From positions 248,001 through 312,000 of the forward strand of contig NZ_JAILYJ010000004.1 of NCBI RefSeq assembly GCF_019793465.1: DNA of 64,000 nt. Reading direction: 5' to 3'. Both the position numbers and the translations under genes were made by a program. Shown here in pieces: positions 39,215-47,330 of the stretch (positions are counted from its first letter, which is position 1; each line of letters opens with the position of its first letter). The stretch comes from Rhizobium croatiense. GTDB taxonomy: Bacteria; Pseudomonadota; Alphaproteobacteria; Rhizobiales; Rhizobiaceae. The notes under the pieces are model-generated. The model saw nothing but the letters and a program-made list of their open reading frames with translations. It was not told the origin of the DNA and made no database searches.

Positions 39215-39693
39215 TATTCCACCGACCCCGTTTCGATCTGGTCTGCATCATCCTCTGCCTCGCCGCGCGGCGCGGGCATTGGAACCGGCTGGGCCTTGGT
39301 GGTGACCTGCGTGCCCTTGGCAGCGTCCGGCGCGCTTTTCGCGCTGGCCACGGTCGCGCCTTTGGAGCCGGCTTTGGCCTCCGTCACGTCAGGCATGGGA
39401 ACCTCGGATTTCAACATCGGCAATTCCTTGGCATGCACCAGCGCCGTCGAATCCGTCGGCTGCAGCTGCAGTTCGCCCTCATAGGCCTTGACCAGCCGCT
39501 CCAGACGGTTCGGCTGTGATTGCAGCGCCCAGTCGGCCTTGAGAAGGTCGATCGTGTCCTCCTCGAGCTTGATCTCGGCTTCGAGGCGATGGACCTCTTC
39601 GAGCTTCAATTCGGCGCGATGCTTGATCGTGTAGGTGACGGCCGCGGTGGCCGTCATGACGCCGATAAGCACGAGATCGAACGTTTTCAGCAC
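39214..39693 (-). CDS. ftsL: FtsL-like divisome protein with extended C-terminal tail
   Basis: A 159-residue bitopic protein. One membrane helix near the N-terminus (FDLVLIGVMTATAAVTYTI) is followed by a coiled coil with heptad-spaced Leu (LKLEEVHRLEAEIKLEEDTIDLLKADWA) and the LxRLERLV segment, then about 70 residues rich in Ala, Pro and acidic residues. Position between rsmH and ftsI is the usual ftsL place. The start is GTG at 39693 with GGAGGT four bases before it, one base after the rsmH stop; the ATG in that region is out of frame. The tail is longer than that of E. coli FtsL (121 residues). Confidence 0.87.
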   Translation of the reverse strand: MLKTFDLVLIGVMTATAAVTYTIKHRAELKLEEVHRLEAEIKLEEDTIDLLKADWALQSQPNRLERLVKAYEGELQLQPTDSTALVHAKELPMLKSEVPMPDVTEAKAGSKGATVASAKSAPDAAKGTQVTTKAQPVPMPAPRGEAEDDADQIETGSVE

Positions 39694-39694
39694 A

Positions 39695-40720
39695 TCAACC
39701 TCCAAGCTTTCCGAGACTGGCGAGATTGGGAAACCCAAAGAGCGACATATCGGCAGCCTCGGCGGCGGCCTCCGTCCTCAGGCCGGCGCGCAGCTTGGCG
39801 GAGCGGGCGCGCGGATTGATCTCCGCCTCAGCCTCGCTTGCCGAAACCATCGGTTTGCCGATCGCCACAAAGGTCGCTGCCCGCTCATGCGCGACCGGCA
39901 GATGCCGCGACCCCGACGCCTTGCCGGCGCGGTCGGAGAAGAATTTCTTGACGATGCGATCTTCAAGCGAATGAAAAGTGACGACGACCAGCCGGCCGCC
40001 CGGCTTCAGCACCGCCTCCGCCGCAAACAGCGCCTGCGCCAGTTCGCCGAGCTCGTCGTTGACGAAGATGCGCAAAGCCTGGAAGACGCGGGTCGCGGGA
40101 TGTATCTTGTCCTTCATTTTGCGCGGCGTGACGAGTTCGATGAGACCGGCAAGATCACGCGTCGTCTCGAACGGTTTTTCCTCGCGGCGCTTCTCGATCG
40201 CATGTGCAATGCGCGGCGCCTGGCTTTCCTCGCCGAGAAAATGGAAGATACGGATCAGATCGGCGACCTTGGCGCGATTGACGACATCGGCGGCCGAAAC
40301 CCCTGTCGCCGACATGCGCATGTCGAGCGGCCCCTTCTTCTGGAAGGAGAAACCGCGCTCGGCCTCGTCGATCTGCATCGAGGAAACGCCGATATCGAGC
40401 ACGACGCCATCAAGCCCGCCTTGCGGCGCATGATCGGCAAGATGCGAGAATTGCGAATGGACGAGCTTGAGACGGCCACCATGGGCGGCGACCATCGCCT
40501 GGCCTGCGGCAATCGCGCTGGGATCGCGGTCGAGAGCGATCACCTCCGCGCCGGCCGCAAGGATGGCCGAGCTGTAACCGCCCGCACCGAACGTACCATC
40601 GAGGATGAGCTTGCCGGGCGAAGGCGCCAGAGCTGACAGCACTTCATCGAGAAGAACCGGAATGTGACGAACCGGTCCGCCACCGGCATCAGTTGAACCT
40701 CCGCCAGGATTCGCCGCCAT
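39695..40720 (-). CDS. rsmH: 16S rRNA m4C1402 methyltransferase RsmH (MraW)
   Basis: A 341-residue SAM-dependent enzyme that N4-methylates C1402 of 16S r[16 protein letters not shown] starts the conserved part, with SAM motif [34 protein letters not shown], and the C-terminal [19 protein letters not shown] and [13 protein letters not shown]. The start [14 protein letters not shown] at 40720 is preferred; a longer open frame upstream covers mraZ on another frame. It follows mraZ by 17 bases. Confidence 0.96.
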   Translation of the reverse strand: MAANPGGGSTDAGGGPVRHIPVLLDEVLSALAPSPGKLILDGTFGAGGYSSAILAAGAEVIALDRDPSAIAAGQAMVAAHGGRLKLVHSQFSHLADHAPQGGLDGVVLDIGVSSMQIDEAERGFSFQKKGPLDMRMSATGVSAADVVNRAKVADLIRIFHFLGEESQAPRIAHAIEKRREEKPFETTRDLAGLIELVTPRKMKDKIHPATRVFQALRIFVNDELGELAQALFAAEAVLKPGGRLVVVTFHSLEDRIVKKFFSDRAGKASGSRHLPVAHERAATFVAIGKPMVSASEAEAEINPRARSAKLRAGLRTEAAAEAADMSLFGFPNLASLGKLGG

Positions 40721-40737
40721 TCCGTTCCCTCGCTCTT

Positions 40738-41187
40738 TCAGGAACGCTTGCCCGCCAGCTTGCGCTCCCCTCGTGCCTGCGTCTGCGCAGCCATAAAAGC
40801 CTGCGGCTGCCAGAGCTGAAAATGATCTGCCCGACCGACGAAGGTCACTTCGTCCGAGATACCGGTAAAGCCGCGGATGAAATCCGTGACCATCAACCGC
40901 CCCTCGGCATCGAGCCGCATGAAGACCCCGCCTCCGTGAATCAGAAGCGACATCTCGTTCGCATCCGGCGAAAACGGATCCTCCGCAGCAATCTGCCGTT
41001 CGAATCTTTCGAGAAGATCCGGACCGCCGACGCTGATCGCCGGAAACACAAAGTCCTGAAAGCAATAAAGCTCCTGGACATTGCGCTGCGCCAGCACGGA
41101 ACGAAACGCCGAAGGCACGGAAACCCTGCCCTTGGCATCGATCCTGTTGGTCGCATTCGAAAGGAAGCGGCTCATCACACGAAACAT
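40738..41187 (-). CDS. mraZ: MraZ, DNA-binding regulator of the dcw cluster
   Basis: A 149-residue protein with two AbrB-like swapped-hairpin repeats: [23 protein letters not shown] near the N-terminus and [20 protein letters not shown] in the second half. MraZ binds TGGG direct repeats and controls its own operon in E. coli and other bacteria. The ATG at 41187 (MFRVMSRFL) has GGGAACGG before it; ATG at 41175 (MSRFL) has no ribosome site. It heads the dcw operon; TGGG repeats lie upstream. Confidence 0.93.
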   Translation of the reverse strand: MFRVMSRFLSNATNRIDAKGRVSVPSAFRSVLAQRNVQELYCFQDFVFPAISVGGPDLLERFERQIAAEDPFSPDANEMSLLIHGGGVFMRLDAEGRLMVTDFIRGFTGISDEVTFVGRADHFQLWQPQAFMAAQTQARGERKLAGKRS

Positions 41188-41263
41188 CCGTTCCCGCAGG
41201 GATCCGGACCAAAAGACGCCCGAAACTCCCGATATCAGGCACAGCTTCGCAAGCCGGATGAGT

Positions 41264-41291
41264 AAAAACCCCTCCGACGCTTCCGGAGAGG
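41264..41291 (-). terminator. Terminator-like hairpin inside the mraZ leader
   Basis: On the minus strand CCTCTCCG-GAAGCGT-CGGAGGGG is an 8-bp stem (one G-T pair) with a 7-base loop, immediately followed by TTTTT. It begins about 50 bases after the predicted mraZ start point and ends 77 bases before the mraZ ATG, so it could attenuate the operon. It could alternatively terminate read-through from rnpB. Confidence 0.6.
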
Positions 41292-41348
41292 AAGACGCCT
41301 TTGCTTTGCGATGAATGGGCAGGTGATTGCCCTGATGCAGTGCAGGTT

Positions 41349-41382
41349 TGGGATAGCATGGGACCATATGGGCGTCAATGGG
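41349..41382 (-). promoter_or_regulatory. MraZ box: four TGGG repeats overlapping the mraZ promoter
   Basis: TGGG occurs at 41349, 41359, 41369 and 41379, an exact 10-bp period (TGGGA, TGGGA, TGGGC, TGGGA). MraZ is known to bind TGGGN repeats spaced one helical turn apart. On the minus strand the same segment reads TTGACG-N17-TATCCC, a good sigma-70-type promoter (-35 at 41378-41373, -10 at 41355-41350) placing the start near 41343. The repeats therefore span the polymerase site, which fits autorepression. Confidence 0.75.
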
Positions 41383-41434
41383 ATGCGCCTGTTTTGCAAT
41401 AGACGCATGATCAAAAATTTATAAGCCGTTAAGT

Positions 41435-41449
41435 TTAACAAAGGGTTAG
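41435..41449 (-). promoter_or_regulatory. Possible CtrA-type site upstream of the mraZ promoter
   Basis: The minus strand reads CTAA-CCCTTTG-TTAA, one mismatch from TTAA-N7-TTAA; a further TTAA (41429-41432) is adjacent. It is about 60 bases before the predicted -35. With the MraZ boxes and leader hairpin it accounts for the 416-base gap between mraZ and rnpB; the remainder shows nothing else recognisable. Confidence 0.35.
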
Positions 41450-41603
41450 GATCACCCTCCTGCAAGCGACGCGCGACAGTGCTTTCGCAAAAACAACTTT
41501 CGCGCAGAGGATTGTATAAGCATCCGCTTGAAAACTGTCGATTTCAGCGGCTTACCTGGAGGTGATTCGTCAAATCGGAGATTTTCGTGCCACGAAAGTT
41601 AAT

Positions 41604-42003
41604 CGCCAGTTGGCCTGTAAGCCGGGTTCTGTATGGCTCCGGCGTGAACCGGAACGTGGCAGCCATTCCTCTGGGACAGCGTTCGCACGCTGCCTCGCGC
41701 AACCCACCCGGATGACTGGCCTGGAAACCGGCCGGAAGGCCTTTCGGCCTGCCACGTCATCCCTATTCGGTCTTGCTCCCGGTGGGGTTTACCGTGCCAT
41801 TTCCGTTGCCGGAGATGCGGTGGGCTCTTACCCCACCCTTTCACCCTTACCTGTCGTGACAGGCGGTCTGCTTTCTGTGGCACTTTCCCTGAGGTCGCCC
41901 TCGCCGGACGTTATCCGGCACCGTGTATCCGTGGAGCCCGGACTTTCCTCACCCTACCGCCTTTCGGCATTGGTAAAGCGCGGCTGCCCGGCCAACTGGC
42001 AGG
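41604..42003 (-). ncRNA. rnpB: RNase P RNA (class A)
   Basis: The catalytic RNA that trims tRNA 5' ends. On the minus strand the RNA starts near GCCAGTTGGCCGGGCAGCCGC and ends near ACAGAACCCGGCTTACAGGCC; GCCAGTTGGCC and GGCCAACTGGC pair as helix P1. The universally conserved 3' segment ACAGAACCCGGCTTA and the internal GGAAAGTCCGGGCTCCA-type core (seen on the plus strand as TGGAGCCCGGACTTTCC) are present. Length is about 400 bases. A small palindrome (TTTCGTGGCACGAAA) follows the 3' end. Ends are estimated to within a few bases. A plus-strand open frame across it is a by-product. Confidence 0.95.
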
Positions 42004-42050
42004 GCTCACATAAACGAGAGAGAGCGCAATTTCCATCAAAAATGACAGGC

Positions 42051-43226
42051 TTAGGAAAATTGCGGTGTGAAATCCGTGGAATAGCCCTGCTGGCTGATCC
42101 TGCCTGACAAAAGCAGCTCCGCCCCGAGCCGTCCGATTTCGTCCGAACTCTTGGCCGACGTGCCGGCACAACCCGTCAGCACAGCAATGGCAGGCGACGA
42201 GCTGTAGCCGATCATCGGGTAGCCGCTTTCCGTATAGGACACCACGCAGGCGGCCGTCGAAATCGAAAGCGGCGCCAGATCGGGCACCAGCTCGGCAGCG
42301 ATGCGCTGAAGATGCGTCCGCACGGTTTCGCGCCCCTCCGTTCTGAACCAGGCGCGTATCTCCGCCTCGTCACCGAGCACCAGATCGTCCGGATCGCCGC
42401 CGATCTTCAGATAGAATTTGCCGTCGGGATAACGGATCGGCGGCAGCAGATAGATATGGATGCCGGGCATATCGAGAATGAGCGACGGCATGGTCGCAAG
42501 ACGCTCGGCATCGGCCTCGCTCACCTCGAAAAGCGTGACCGTCCGGCCATAAACCGTCATTGCAACGGGACGCGGCAACAGATTCTCCGCAATGGAAAAT
42601 CCGCCCGCGGCGAGCAGCACCTTTTCAGCGCGATAGGTCAGGCCACCGGCCGTTCTGACGACAGCCGACCCGCCCTCCTCGCGGATAGAAACGGCATGGT
42701 CGCGGATGACGGCGGCACCCGCCTTTTCCGCCAGCAGCGACTGCGCCTTGACCAGCTTGCGCGGGCTGATATGTCCGGCGCCCCTCGCCTCGAAAACCCC
42801 GGCGCAGTCAGCGGGAAAGGCAAAGAAAGGAAAGGCGGCCTTCAGCCCCGCCTGGTCGAGAAGGCTGGTTTCGACGCTAAGCGAAACGGCGGCCTGTCGC
42901 GTCTCCTCGAGGTATTCGCTTCCACCAGGCGCGGCGACGACGCAACCGACCTCGCGATAAAATTCGATGCCGCTGTCGCGAGCGATCTCGCCATAACGGC
43001 CGATCGAGCGGTTGGCGAGCAGAGCCCAGTTGCCGTTGGGATCGATGGTGCGGGTGATGCGCCCCTCGTCGTAATGGCTGGCGAAGACGCCCTGATGCGC
43101 CTTGCGGTCGGCCGGCTCGTCCGGGCCGATCACCGCCACGCCATCCACTTGGCGCGCCAGATGCCGCGCGGCTGCCGCCCCCATCAACCCGCGGCCGACG
43201 ACGATATATTTGAAATCGACTGCCAT
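42051..43226 (-). CDS. FAD-dependent oxidoreductase, DAO / sarcosine-oxidase-like (copy 1)
   Basis: A 391-residue flavoenzyme of the D-amino-acid-oxidase superfamily. The dinucleotide motif is YIVVGRGLMGAAAARHLARQ, followed by HYDEGRITRTID (the region near the covalent or catalytic site in monomeric sarcosine oxidases) and a C-terminal GYPMIGYSSSPAIAVLTGCAGTSAKSSDEIGRLGAELLL. It would oxidise an amine or N-methyl amino acid; the substrate is unknown. It is closely similar to the gene just upstream (copy 2), sharing the MAVDF start and many long identical stretches, and is 11 bases from it: a tandem duplication. Confidence 0.85.
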   Translation of the reverse strand: MAVDFKYIVVGRGLMGAAAARHLARQVDGVAVIGPDEPADRKAHQGVFASHYDEGRITRTIDPNGNWALLANRSIGRYGEIARDSGIEFYREVGCVVAAPGGSEYLEETRQAAVSLSVETSLLDQAGLKAAFPFFAFPADCAGVFEARGAGHISPRKLVKAQSLLAEKAGAAVIRDHAVSIREEGGSAVVRTAGGLTYRAEKVLLAAGGFSIAENLLPRPVAMTVYGRTVTLFEVSEADAERLATMPSLILDMPGIHIYLLPPIRYPDGKFYLKIGGDPDDLVLGDEAEIRAWFRTEGRETVRTHLQRIAAELVPDLAPLSISTAACVVSYTESGYPMIGYSSSPAIAVLTGCAGTSAKSSDEIGRLGAELLLSGRISQQGYSTDFTPQFS

Positions 43227-43237
43227 GATGCTCCCTT

Positions 43238-44422
43238 TCAGGCAAAGACCGGCGTCAGTTCGCCGCCGAAATCCGTGTCGCCAAGCCGCCCTTCGGTCAG
43301 AAGCACCGCGCCCAATCGTCCAAGTTCGTCGGAGGATTTGGCGGCGACGAAATTGCCGCCGGTCAGCACCGCGATGCGCGGCGACTGCGTAAACCCGGCA
43401 TAGGGATAACCGGTCGGCGTGAAATTCGCCACGCACGGCCCGGATGTCACCGGGCAGCCGGCAAGCGCCGGCATCAGTTGCAGGGCGATGCGGCAAAGAT
43501 GATCGCGCTCGGCAGCGCTTCCGTCGGAACGGAACCACGCGCCGGCATCCTCCAGCCGATTGATGGAAAGCGTCTCGGTATCGCCGCCGAGCTTCAGATA
43601 GATTCTTCCGTCGGGATAACGCACCGGCGGCAGAATATAAATGTGATCTTCTTCGCGGTCGCCGAGCACGATCGTCGACGGCATGTCGCCGAAGACCGCC
43701 ATTTCGCGCTCACCGATTTCATAGAAGACGACCGTGCGCGCCATAACCTTGGTGTCGACGGAACGCGGCAGCAGCGCATGAAAATTGCTGAAGCCGCCAA
43801 CCGCCACCAGGACCCTCTCGGCGCTGTAGCGCCTTCCGTCGACCGTCACCTCGACATGGGCACCGGTGTCGCGCACGGATGTCGCGGTTGCCTCGATCAG
43901 CGTAACGCCACCCTGTTCCGCGAGCATAGCCTGGGCGCGCACGAGCGCCCGCGGATTGATATGGCCGGCGCGCTTGCGTTCAAAATAGCCGCTGAAATCG
44001 GCATCGACGGCAAGATAGGGAAAGCGCCGCGAAAGGTCCGACGATGCGATGGTCTCGATGTCGCTGCCGAGCGTCCGGCTGACGGTCAACGCCCGATCGA
44101 TATAGTCCTGCTCGCTCTTGTCAGGCGCTGCAAAGAGGCAGCCGACTTCCGAAAAGAAGGAAATGCCGCTCCTTGCCTCGATCTCACGGTAGCGGTCGAG
44201 CGCGCGGGCGGCGAAGGTTCCCCAGGCCAGATTGCCATCGAACGTCCGTGTAATACGCGCCTCGTCGTAGTGGCTGGCGAAGACGCCATCATGAGCTTTG
44301 CGCTCAGCCGGCTCGCGCGGGCCGATCAGCGCGATGCCGTCGGCCATCGCAGAGAGATGCCGGGCGGCCGCGGCACCCATCATGCCGCGTCCGATGATGA
44401 TGAACCTGAAATCGACTGCCAT
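43238..44422 (-). CDS. FAD-dependent oxidoreductase, DAO / sarcosine-oxidase-like (copy 2)
   Basis: A 394-residue paralogue of the downstream gene. Motifs in order: FIIIGRGMMGAAAARHLS, KAHDGVFASHYDEARITRTF, VRYPDGRIYLKLGGD and GYPYAGFTQSPRIAVLTGGNFVAAKSSDELGRLGAVLL. The two proteins align along their whole length, so they arose by duplication, but they differ at many sites, suggesting different substrates. The start at MAVDFRFIIIG (44422) mirrors copy 1; an open frame 12 codons upstream has no counterpart. No transporter or regulator adjoins the pair, so the pathway is not shown by context. Confidence 0.85.
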   Translation of the reverse strand: MAVDFRFIIIGRGMMGAAAARHLSAMADGIALIGPREPAERKAHDGVFASHYDEARITRTFDGNLAWGTFAARALDRYREIEARSGISFFSEVGCLFAAPDKSEQDYIDRALTVSRTLGSDIETIASSDLSRRFPYLAVDADFSGYFERKRAGHINPRALVRAQAMLAEQGGVTLIEATATSVRDTGAHVEVTVDGRRYSAERVLVAVGGFSNFHALLPRSVDTKVMARTVVFYEIGEREMAVFGDMPSTIVLGDREEDHIYILPPVRYPDGRIYLKLGGDTETLSINRLEDAGAWFRSDGSAAERDHLCRIALQLMPALAGCPVTSGPCVANFTPTGYPYAGFTQSPRIAVLTGGNFVAAKSSDELGRLGAVLLTEGRLGDTDFGGELTPVFA

Positions 44423-44503
44423 ATCCCACCTCGCTAAATTCCAGCGATACCATGGCAATCATCTTGAATCATCCAGCTCTTGTCAGGGATAAGCGCTTCA
44501 GGC

Positions 44504-45124
44504 TCAGAGCATTGCGAGAACCTTGCCGCAATAGGACTTGGACACCGGGTTCATGCGCGTGGCGCCATGACCGGCATTGTATTTGAGGATGGTGTTGCAG
44601 GTCTCGCCACCACCGAGATCATGGGCGGCAGCCAGATATTTCATGCCGTACTTGATGTTGGTTTCCGGATCGAACAGGCCCTTGGCGCTGCCGGAATAGC
44701 CCATCATGCGGGCAGTTGCAGGCTTTATCTGCATCAGGCCGATTTCACCGTGGCTGCCGCGCGCATTCGGATTGAAATTGCTTTCGATACGGATGACAGC
44801 GGTCGCAAGCGCAACCGGTACATCATATTGGTTCGCATATTTGCTGATCAGTGCGGAATAGGAATTGCCGGAAACATTGGCGACGGGATAACCGCTCTGG
44901 CGCTCGACCGTCTTCAGTGTGCGTTCCGCCGTCTTGAGCGGACGCTTCGCCGGCTTGACCGAACGCTCCGCTTTCTTCAACGGACGTTCTGTCTTCTTCG
45001 AAGGACGCTCGACTTTCTTCACCGGCGCATCAGCTCGCACACCCCAATCATTCGCAAAGGCAAAGCTATTTCCGGCCAGCACCATGCCAACGCATGTTGC
45101 AGCAACAACAATCAGTTTTCTCAT
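44504..45124 (-). CDS. Secreted SLT-domain lytic transglycosylase with KKxERP repeats
   Basis: A 206-residue protein with a signal peptide (KLIVVAATCVGMVLAGNSFAFA). About six copies of a 7-residue basic repeat (KKVERPS, KKTERPL, KKAERSV, KPAKRPL, KTAERTL, KTVERQS) follow. The SLT domain has catalytic Glu in AVIRIESNFNPNARG, then GEIGLMQIKPATARMMGY and ETNIKYGMKYLAAA. It cleaves peptidoglycan glycan strands to anhydro-products. The lysine/arginine repeat may bind anionic wall or membrane polymers; that is inference. Its neighbours on either side are flavoenzymes and an amidase. Confidence 0.9.
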   Translation of the reverse strand: MRKLIVVAATCVGMVLAGNSFAFANDWGVRADAPVKKVERPSKKTERPLKKAERSVKPAKRPLKTAERTLKTVERQSGYPVANVSGNSYSALISKYANQYDVPVALATAVIRIESNFNPNARGSHGEIGLMQIKPATARMMGYSGSAKGLFDPETNIKYGMKYLAAAHDLGGGETCNTILKYNAGHGATRMNPVSKSYCGKVLAML

Positions 45125-45386
45125 GTAGTCTTGAACACTCCGACCCAAAGAATTTCCGGACGGCGCGCCTCGCTGTCATAATGAATACCAGATCAATGAC
45201 CGATCTGGATTCGCGGCAATTCTTATTCGTTTCACATAGCGCCCGTGGTTTAACTCGAAAATAACCCCGAGTACCGCTTGGCGGAGGTTCTTAGACCATC
45301 GCAATGAGGAGATAATAGGGAAATGATGTGGCAGGCCGATTTTCGCGCTGCAGTGCGAAATTCGGCGTTCAGTAATTGTCGAGGAA

Positions 45387-46148
45387 TCAGGAATAACGCG
45401 GCAAAGCCGACAGTAGCCGGTGCAACGTGTCGATCGTCGAGAAATCGGCGATGCCATCTATCCGTTCGGGCCGAAAATGCCGCTGGAAAGCTTCCACGTC
45501 GCCTGCCGTTTTTTCTGAAAATTGCCCCGTGATTTCAGTGCTGTAACCATAGAGCGACAGCATCGACTGCAGTGCTTCGACGGGTTGGCCGGCATCGCCG
45601 CGCTGTAAGAAGCGTCCGCCGGTTATCGTTGCCGGTTCGACCCAGTGCCCGATGCCCGCCCGGTGGAGCTCCGCCCAGGGGAATTTTTCACCCGGATCGA
45701 CCTTGCGAATCGGGGCGACATCGGAATGCCCGAGCACGCGTTCCGGCGCGATCGACCAACGTTTGACACAGTCCCGACACAATTCGATCACCACCGCGAT
45801 CTGCTGTTTCGGATAGTCGGGAAGGCCGCCGGGATGGCCGGCATTGGCGATCTCGATGCCGATCGACAGCGAATTGATGTCGCTCTCGCCATGCCAGCTG
45901 CTCTTCCCGGCATGCCAGGCGCGCCGCGCCTCCGGCACGAGTTGGATTACCTCGCCGCTCTCATGCACGAAATAATGGCTGGAAACCTGGCTTTCGGCGC
46001 TGCAGAGCCAGTCGAGCGCGCCATCCGGCGTCGGCATGCCGGTATAGTGCAACAGGATCATATCCGGGCGACGCCCGTCGGCCCGCTCCCCGTGATTGGG
46101 CGACGGCCGCACGCAAGCCCCCGTGTAATCCGCCTCGAAGGAGGTCAT
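45387..46148 (-). CDS. N-acetylmuramoyl-L-alanine amidase (AmpD type) with PG-binding domain
   Basis: A 253-residue zinc amidase 2 domain protein. Zinc ligands are in MILLHYTGMP, the middle His in AWHAGKSSWHG region and HSDVAPIRKVDPGEKFPW. A peptidoglycan-binding type 1 domain (GDAGQPVEALQSMLSLYGYSTEITGQFSEKT) follows at about residues 180-245. There is no signal peptide, which fits cytoplasmic recycling of anhydro-muropeptides as for AmpD, although the added PG-binding domain is unusual for that role. The start overlaps the stop of the upstream TerB/J-domain gene by 4 bases. Confidence 0.92.
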   Translation of the reverse strand: MTSFEADYTGACVRPSPNHGERADGRRPDMILLHYTGMPTPDGALDWLCSAESQVSSHYFVHESGEVIQLVPEARRAWHAGKSSWHGESDINSLSIGIEIANAGHPGGLPDYPKQQIAVVIELCRDCVKRWSIAPERVLGHSDVAPIRKVDPGEKFPWAELHRAGIGHWVEPATITGGRFLQRGDAGQPVEALQSMLSLYGYSTEITGQFSEKTAGDVEAFQRHFRPERIDGIADFSTIDTLHRLLSALPRYS

Positions 46149-46852
46149 GCGGCGCGGCGTTCCTTCTCGATTGCCGCATAGGCTGCGTTGAGTGCCGCCA
46201 TGCGCTCATTGGCAATCACATGGAATTCCTTCGGCACGCCGCGCGAGATCAGTCGATCGGGATGGTGTTCGCTGACGAGGCCGCGGTAACGGCGGCGGAT
46301 CGTCGGAAAATCGTCGGAGGGCGACACGCCGAGCACCTTGTAGGGATCGCCGCCGGACGAGACATGGCGGGCGGCGATCTGCTCGAAGCGGGTCTCGCTC
46401 ATCTGGAAGATCGCGCCGATGTGACTGAGGAAATTCAATTCCTTTTCATGAATCAGCCCGTCGGCCTTGGCGATATGGAAAAGGCCATCGAGCACGTCTT
46501 CCAGCACGGTGCAATTGGCCGCACAGGTAATGCAGAGCGCGGAGAGACGTTCGGCATAGGCCTCATAGCCGGCAACATCCTGACGCGCGAGATTATAAAG
46601 TCTGGCGACGTTCTTCGCTTGATCCTGCGGAAACTCGAAGATTTCCCGGAAAGCCTCGACCTCCCTCTCGCTGACGATGCCGTCGGCCTTGGCCATCTTT
46701 GCCGAAAGCGCGATGATCGCCACCGAGAAAGCGACCTTCCGCCGTGTCTCCGGATCGCCTTCGAAAACCGTGCGGATGGCCTCGACCACCGCGGACAGCG
46801 CGTTGCCCGCAATATTGCCAATGGCATTCACCAGTTTTTCCCAGAAGGACAT
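46145..46852 (-). CDS. TerB/DjlA-type protein with C-terminal J domain
   Basis: A 235-residue protein. An N-terminal amphipathic or membrane-associated segment (FWEKLVNAIGNIAGNALSAVVEAI) precedes a TerB-like helical domain (KVAFSVAIIALSAKMAKADGIVSEREVEAF ... ADGLIHEKELNFL, with two acidic ADG motifs) and a J domain (DPYKVLGVSPSDDFPTIRRRYRGLVSEHHPDRLISRG, with HPD). It is DjlA-like, probably a co-chaperone stimulating DnaK. It overlaps the amidase gene by 4 bases, so chaperone and wall-recycling enzyme are co-expressed. Confidence 0.9.
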   Translation of the reverse strand: MSFWEKLVNAIGNIAGNALSAVVEAIRTVFEGDPETRRKVAFSVAIIALSAKMAKADGIVSEREVEAFREIFEFPQDQAKNVARLYNLARQDVAGYEAYAERLSALCITCAANCTVLEDVLDGLFHIAKADGLIHEKELNFLSHIGAIFQMSETRFEQIAARHVSSGGDPYKVLGVSPSDDFPTIRRRYRGLVSEHHPDRLISRGVPKEFHVIANERMAALNAAYAAIEKERRAA

Positions 46853-47330
46853 CGAAAATCCCGCGTACTTGTCAACTTATAAGCAAACAGCTTGACCAAA
46901 GAATCGTAGCCTTTGCAAGGCGACGATTGGTCCTAGGCGCGAACACAGTTTTCACGATTTGGTAATTGTCGCACCACAGCAAGCGATTCACCCCTTCAAT
47001 TGAGTGAATGGCGCGCACCGCCCCACCGGTCTAAGCTGTTCGAGACGCGCGCGCAATTTCCACAACAGTTCTCGGTCCGCGTATCGGGCTTGAAACGATT
47101 ATATCAGCTCTTCCGGCGAGAAAGGGTGAAAAGGCAGCGTTTTTCGTAAATTCTTTACTTTACAGGCCCCTTTCCCTGCCGCATCCATGCGTTAATGCAT
47201 GTCGCCCGGAACTCTACGGCGGCACCGGGACACGGCATGCACAAGCAACGGGCAAACGCATCGCATAAACGAAGGCCGATGCGACGCGCCTTAGCCAGCG
47301 CCGCCGCATCGAAACGCCATAGGAGGAATC
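46853..47330. other. 478-base divergent intergenic region upstream of pfp
   Basis: Divergent spacer between the TerB/J-domain gene and pfp. ATTCAC and GTGAAT (near 46990-47010) form an inverted repeat around TCAATTGA, and an AT-rich patch near 47140-47165 could carry the pfp promoter. An open frame starting 47195 runs into pfp out of frame and has no ribosome site. I see no RNA gene or known operator. Confidence 0.5.

Noticed and set aside
39695-41359. Extended N-terminus for RsmH (554 codons)
   Set aside because: The extra part is mraZ and its leader read in another frame; family similarity starts at 40720.
42010-42070. Inverted repeat GCAATTTTCC / GGAAATTGC as terminator of the flavoenzyme pair
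   Set aside because: The left arm is inside the coding end of the gene, the loop is long and the arms differ by one base; it may equally be part of the rnpB promoter region.
41562-42107. Plus-strand open frame of 181 codons
   Set aside because: It runs through the antisense strand of rnpB; the conserved RNA segments and the P1 pairing explain the sequence, and no ribosome site is present.
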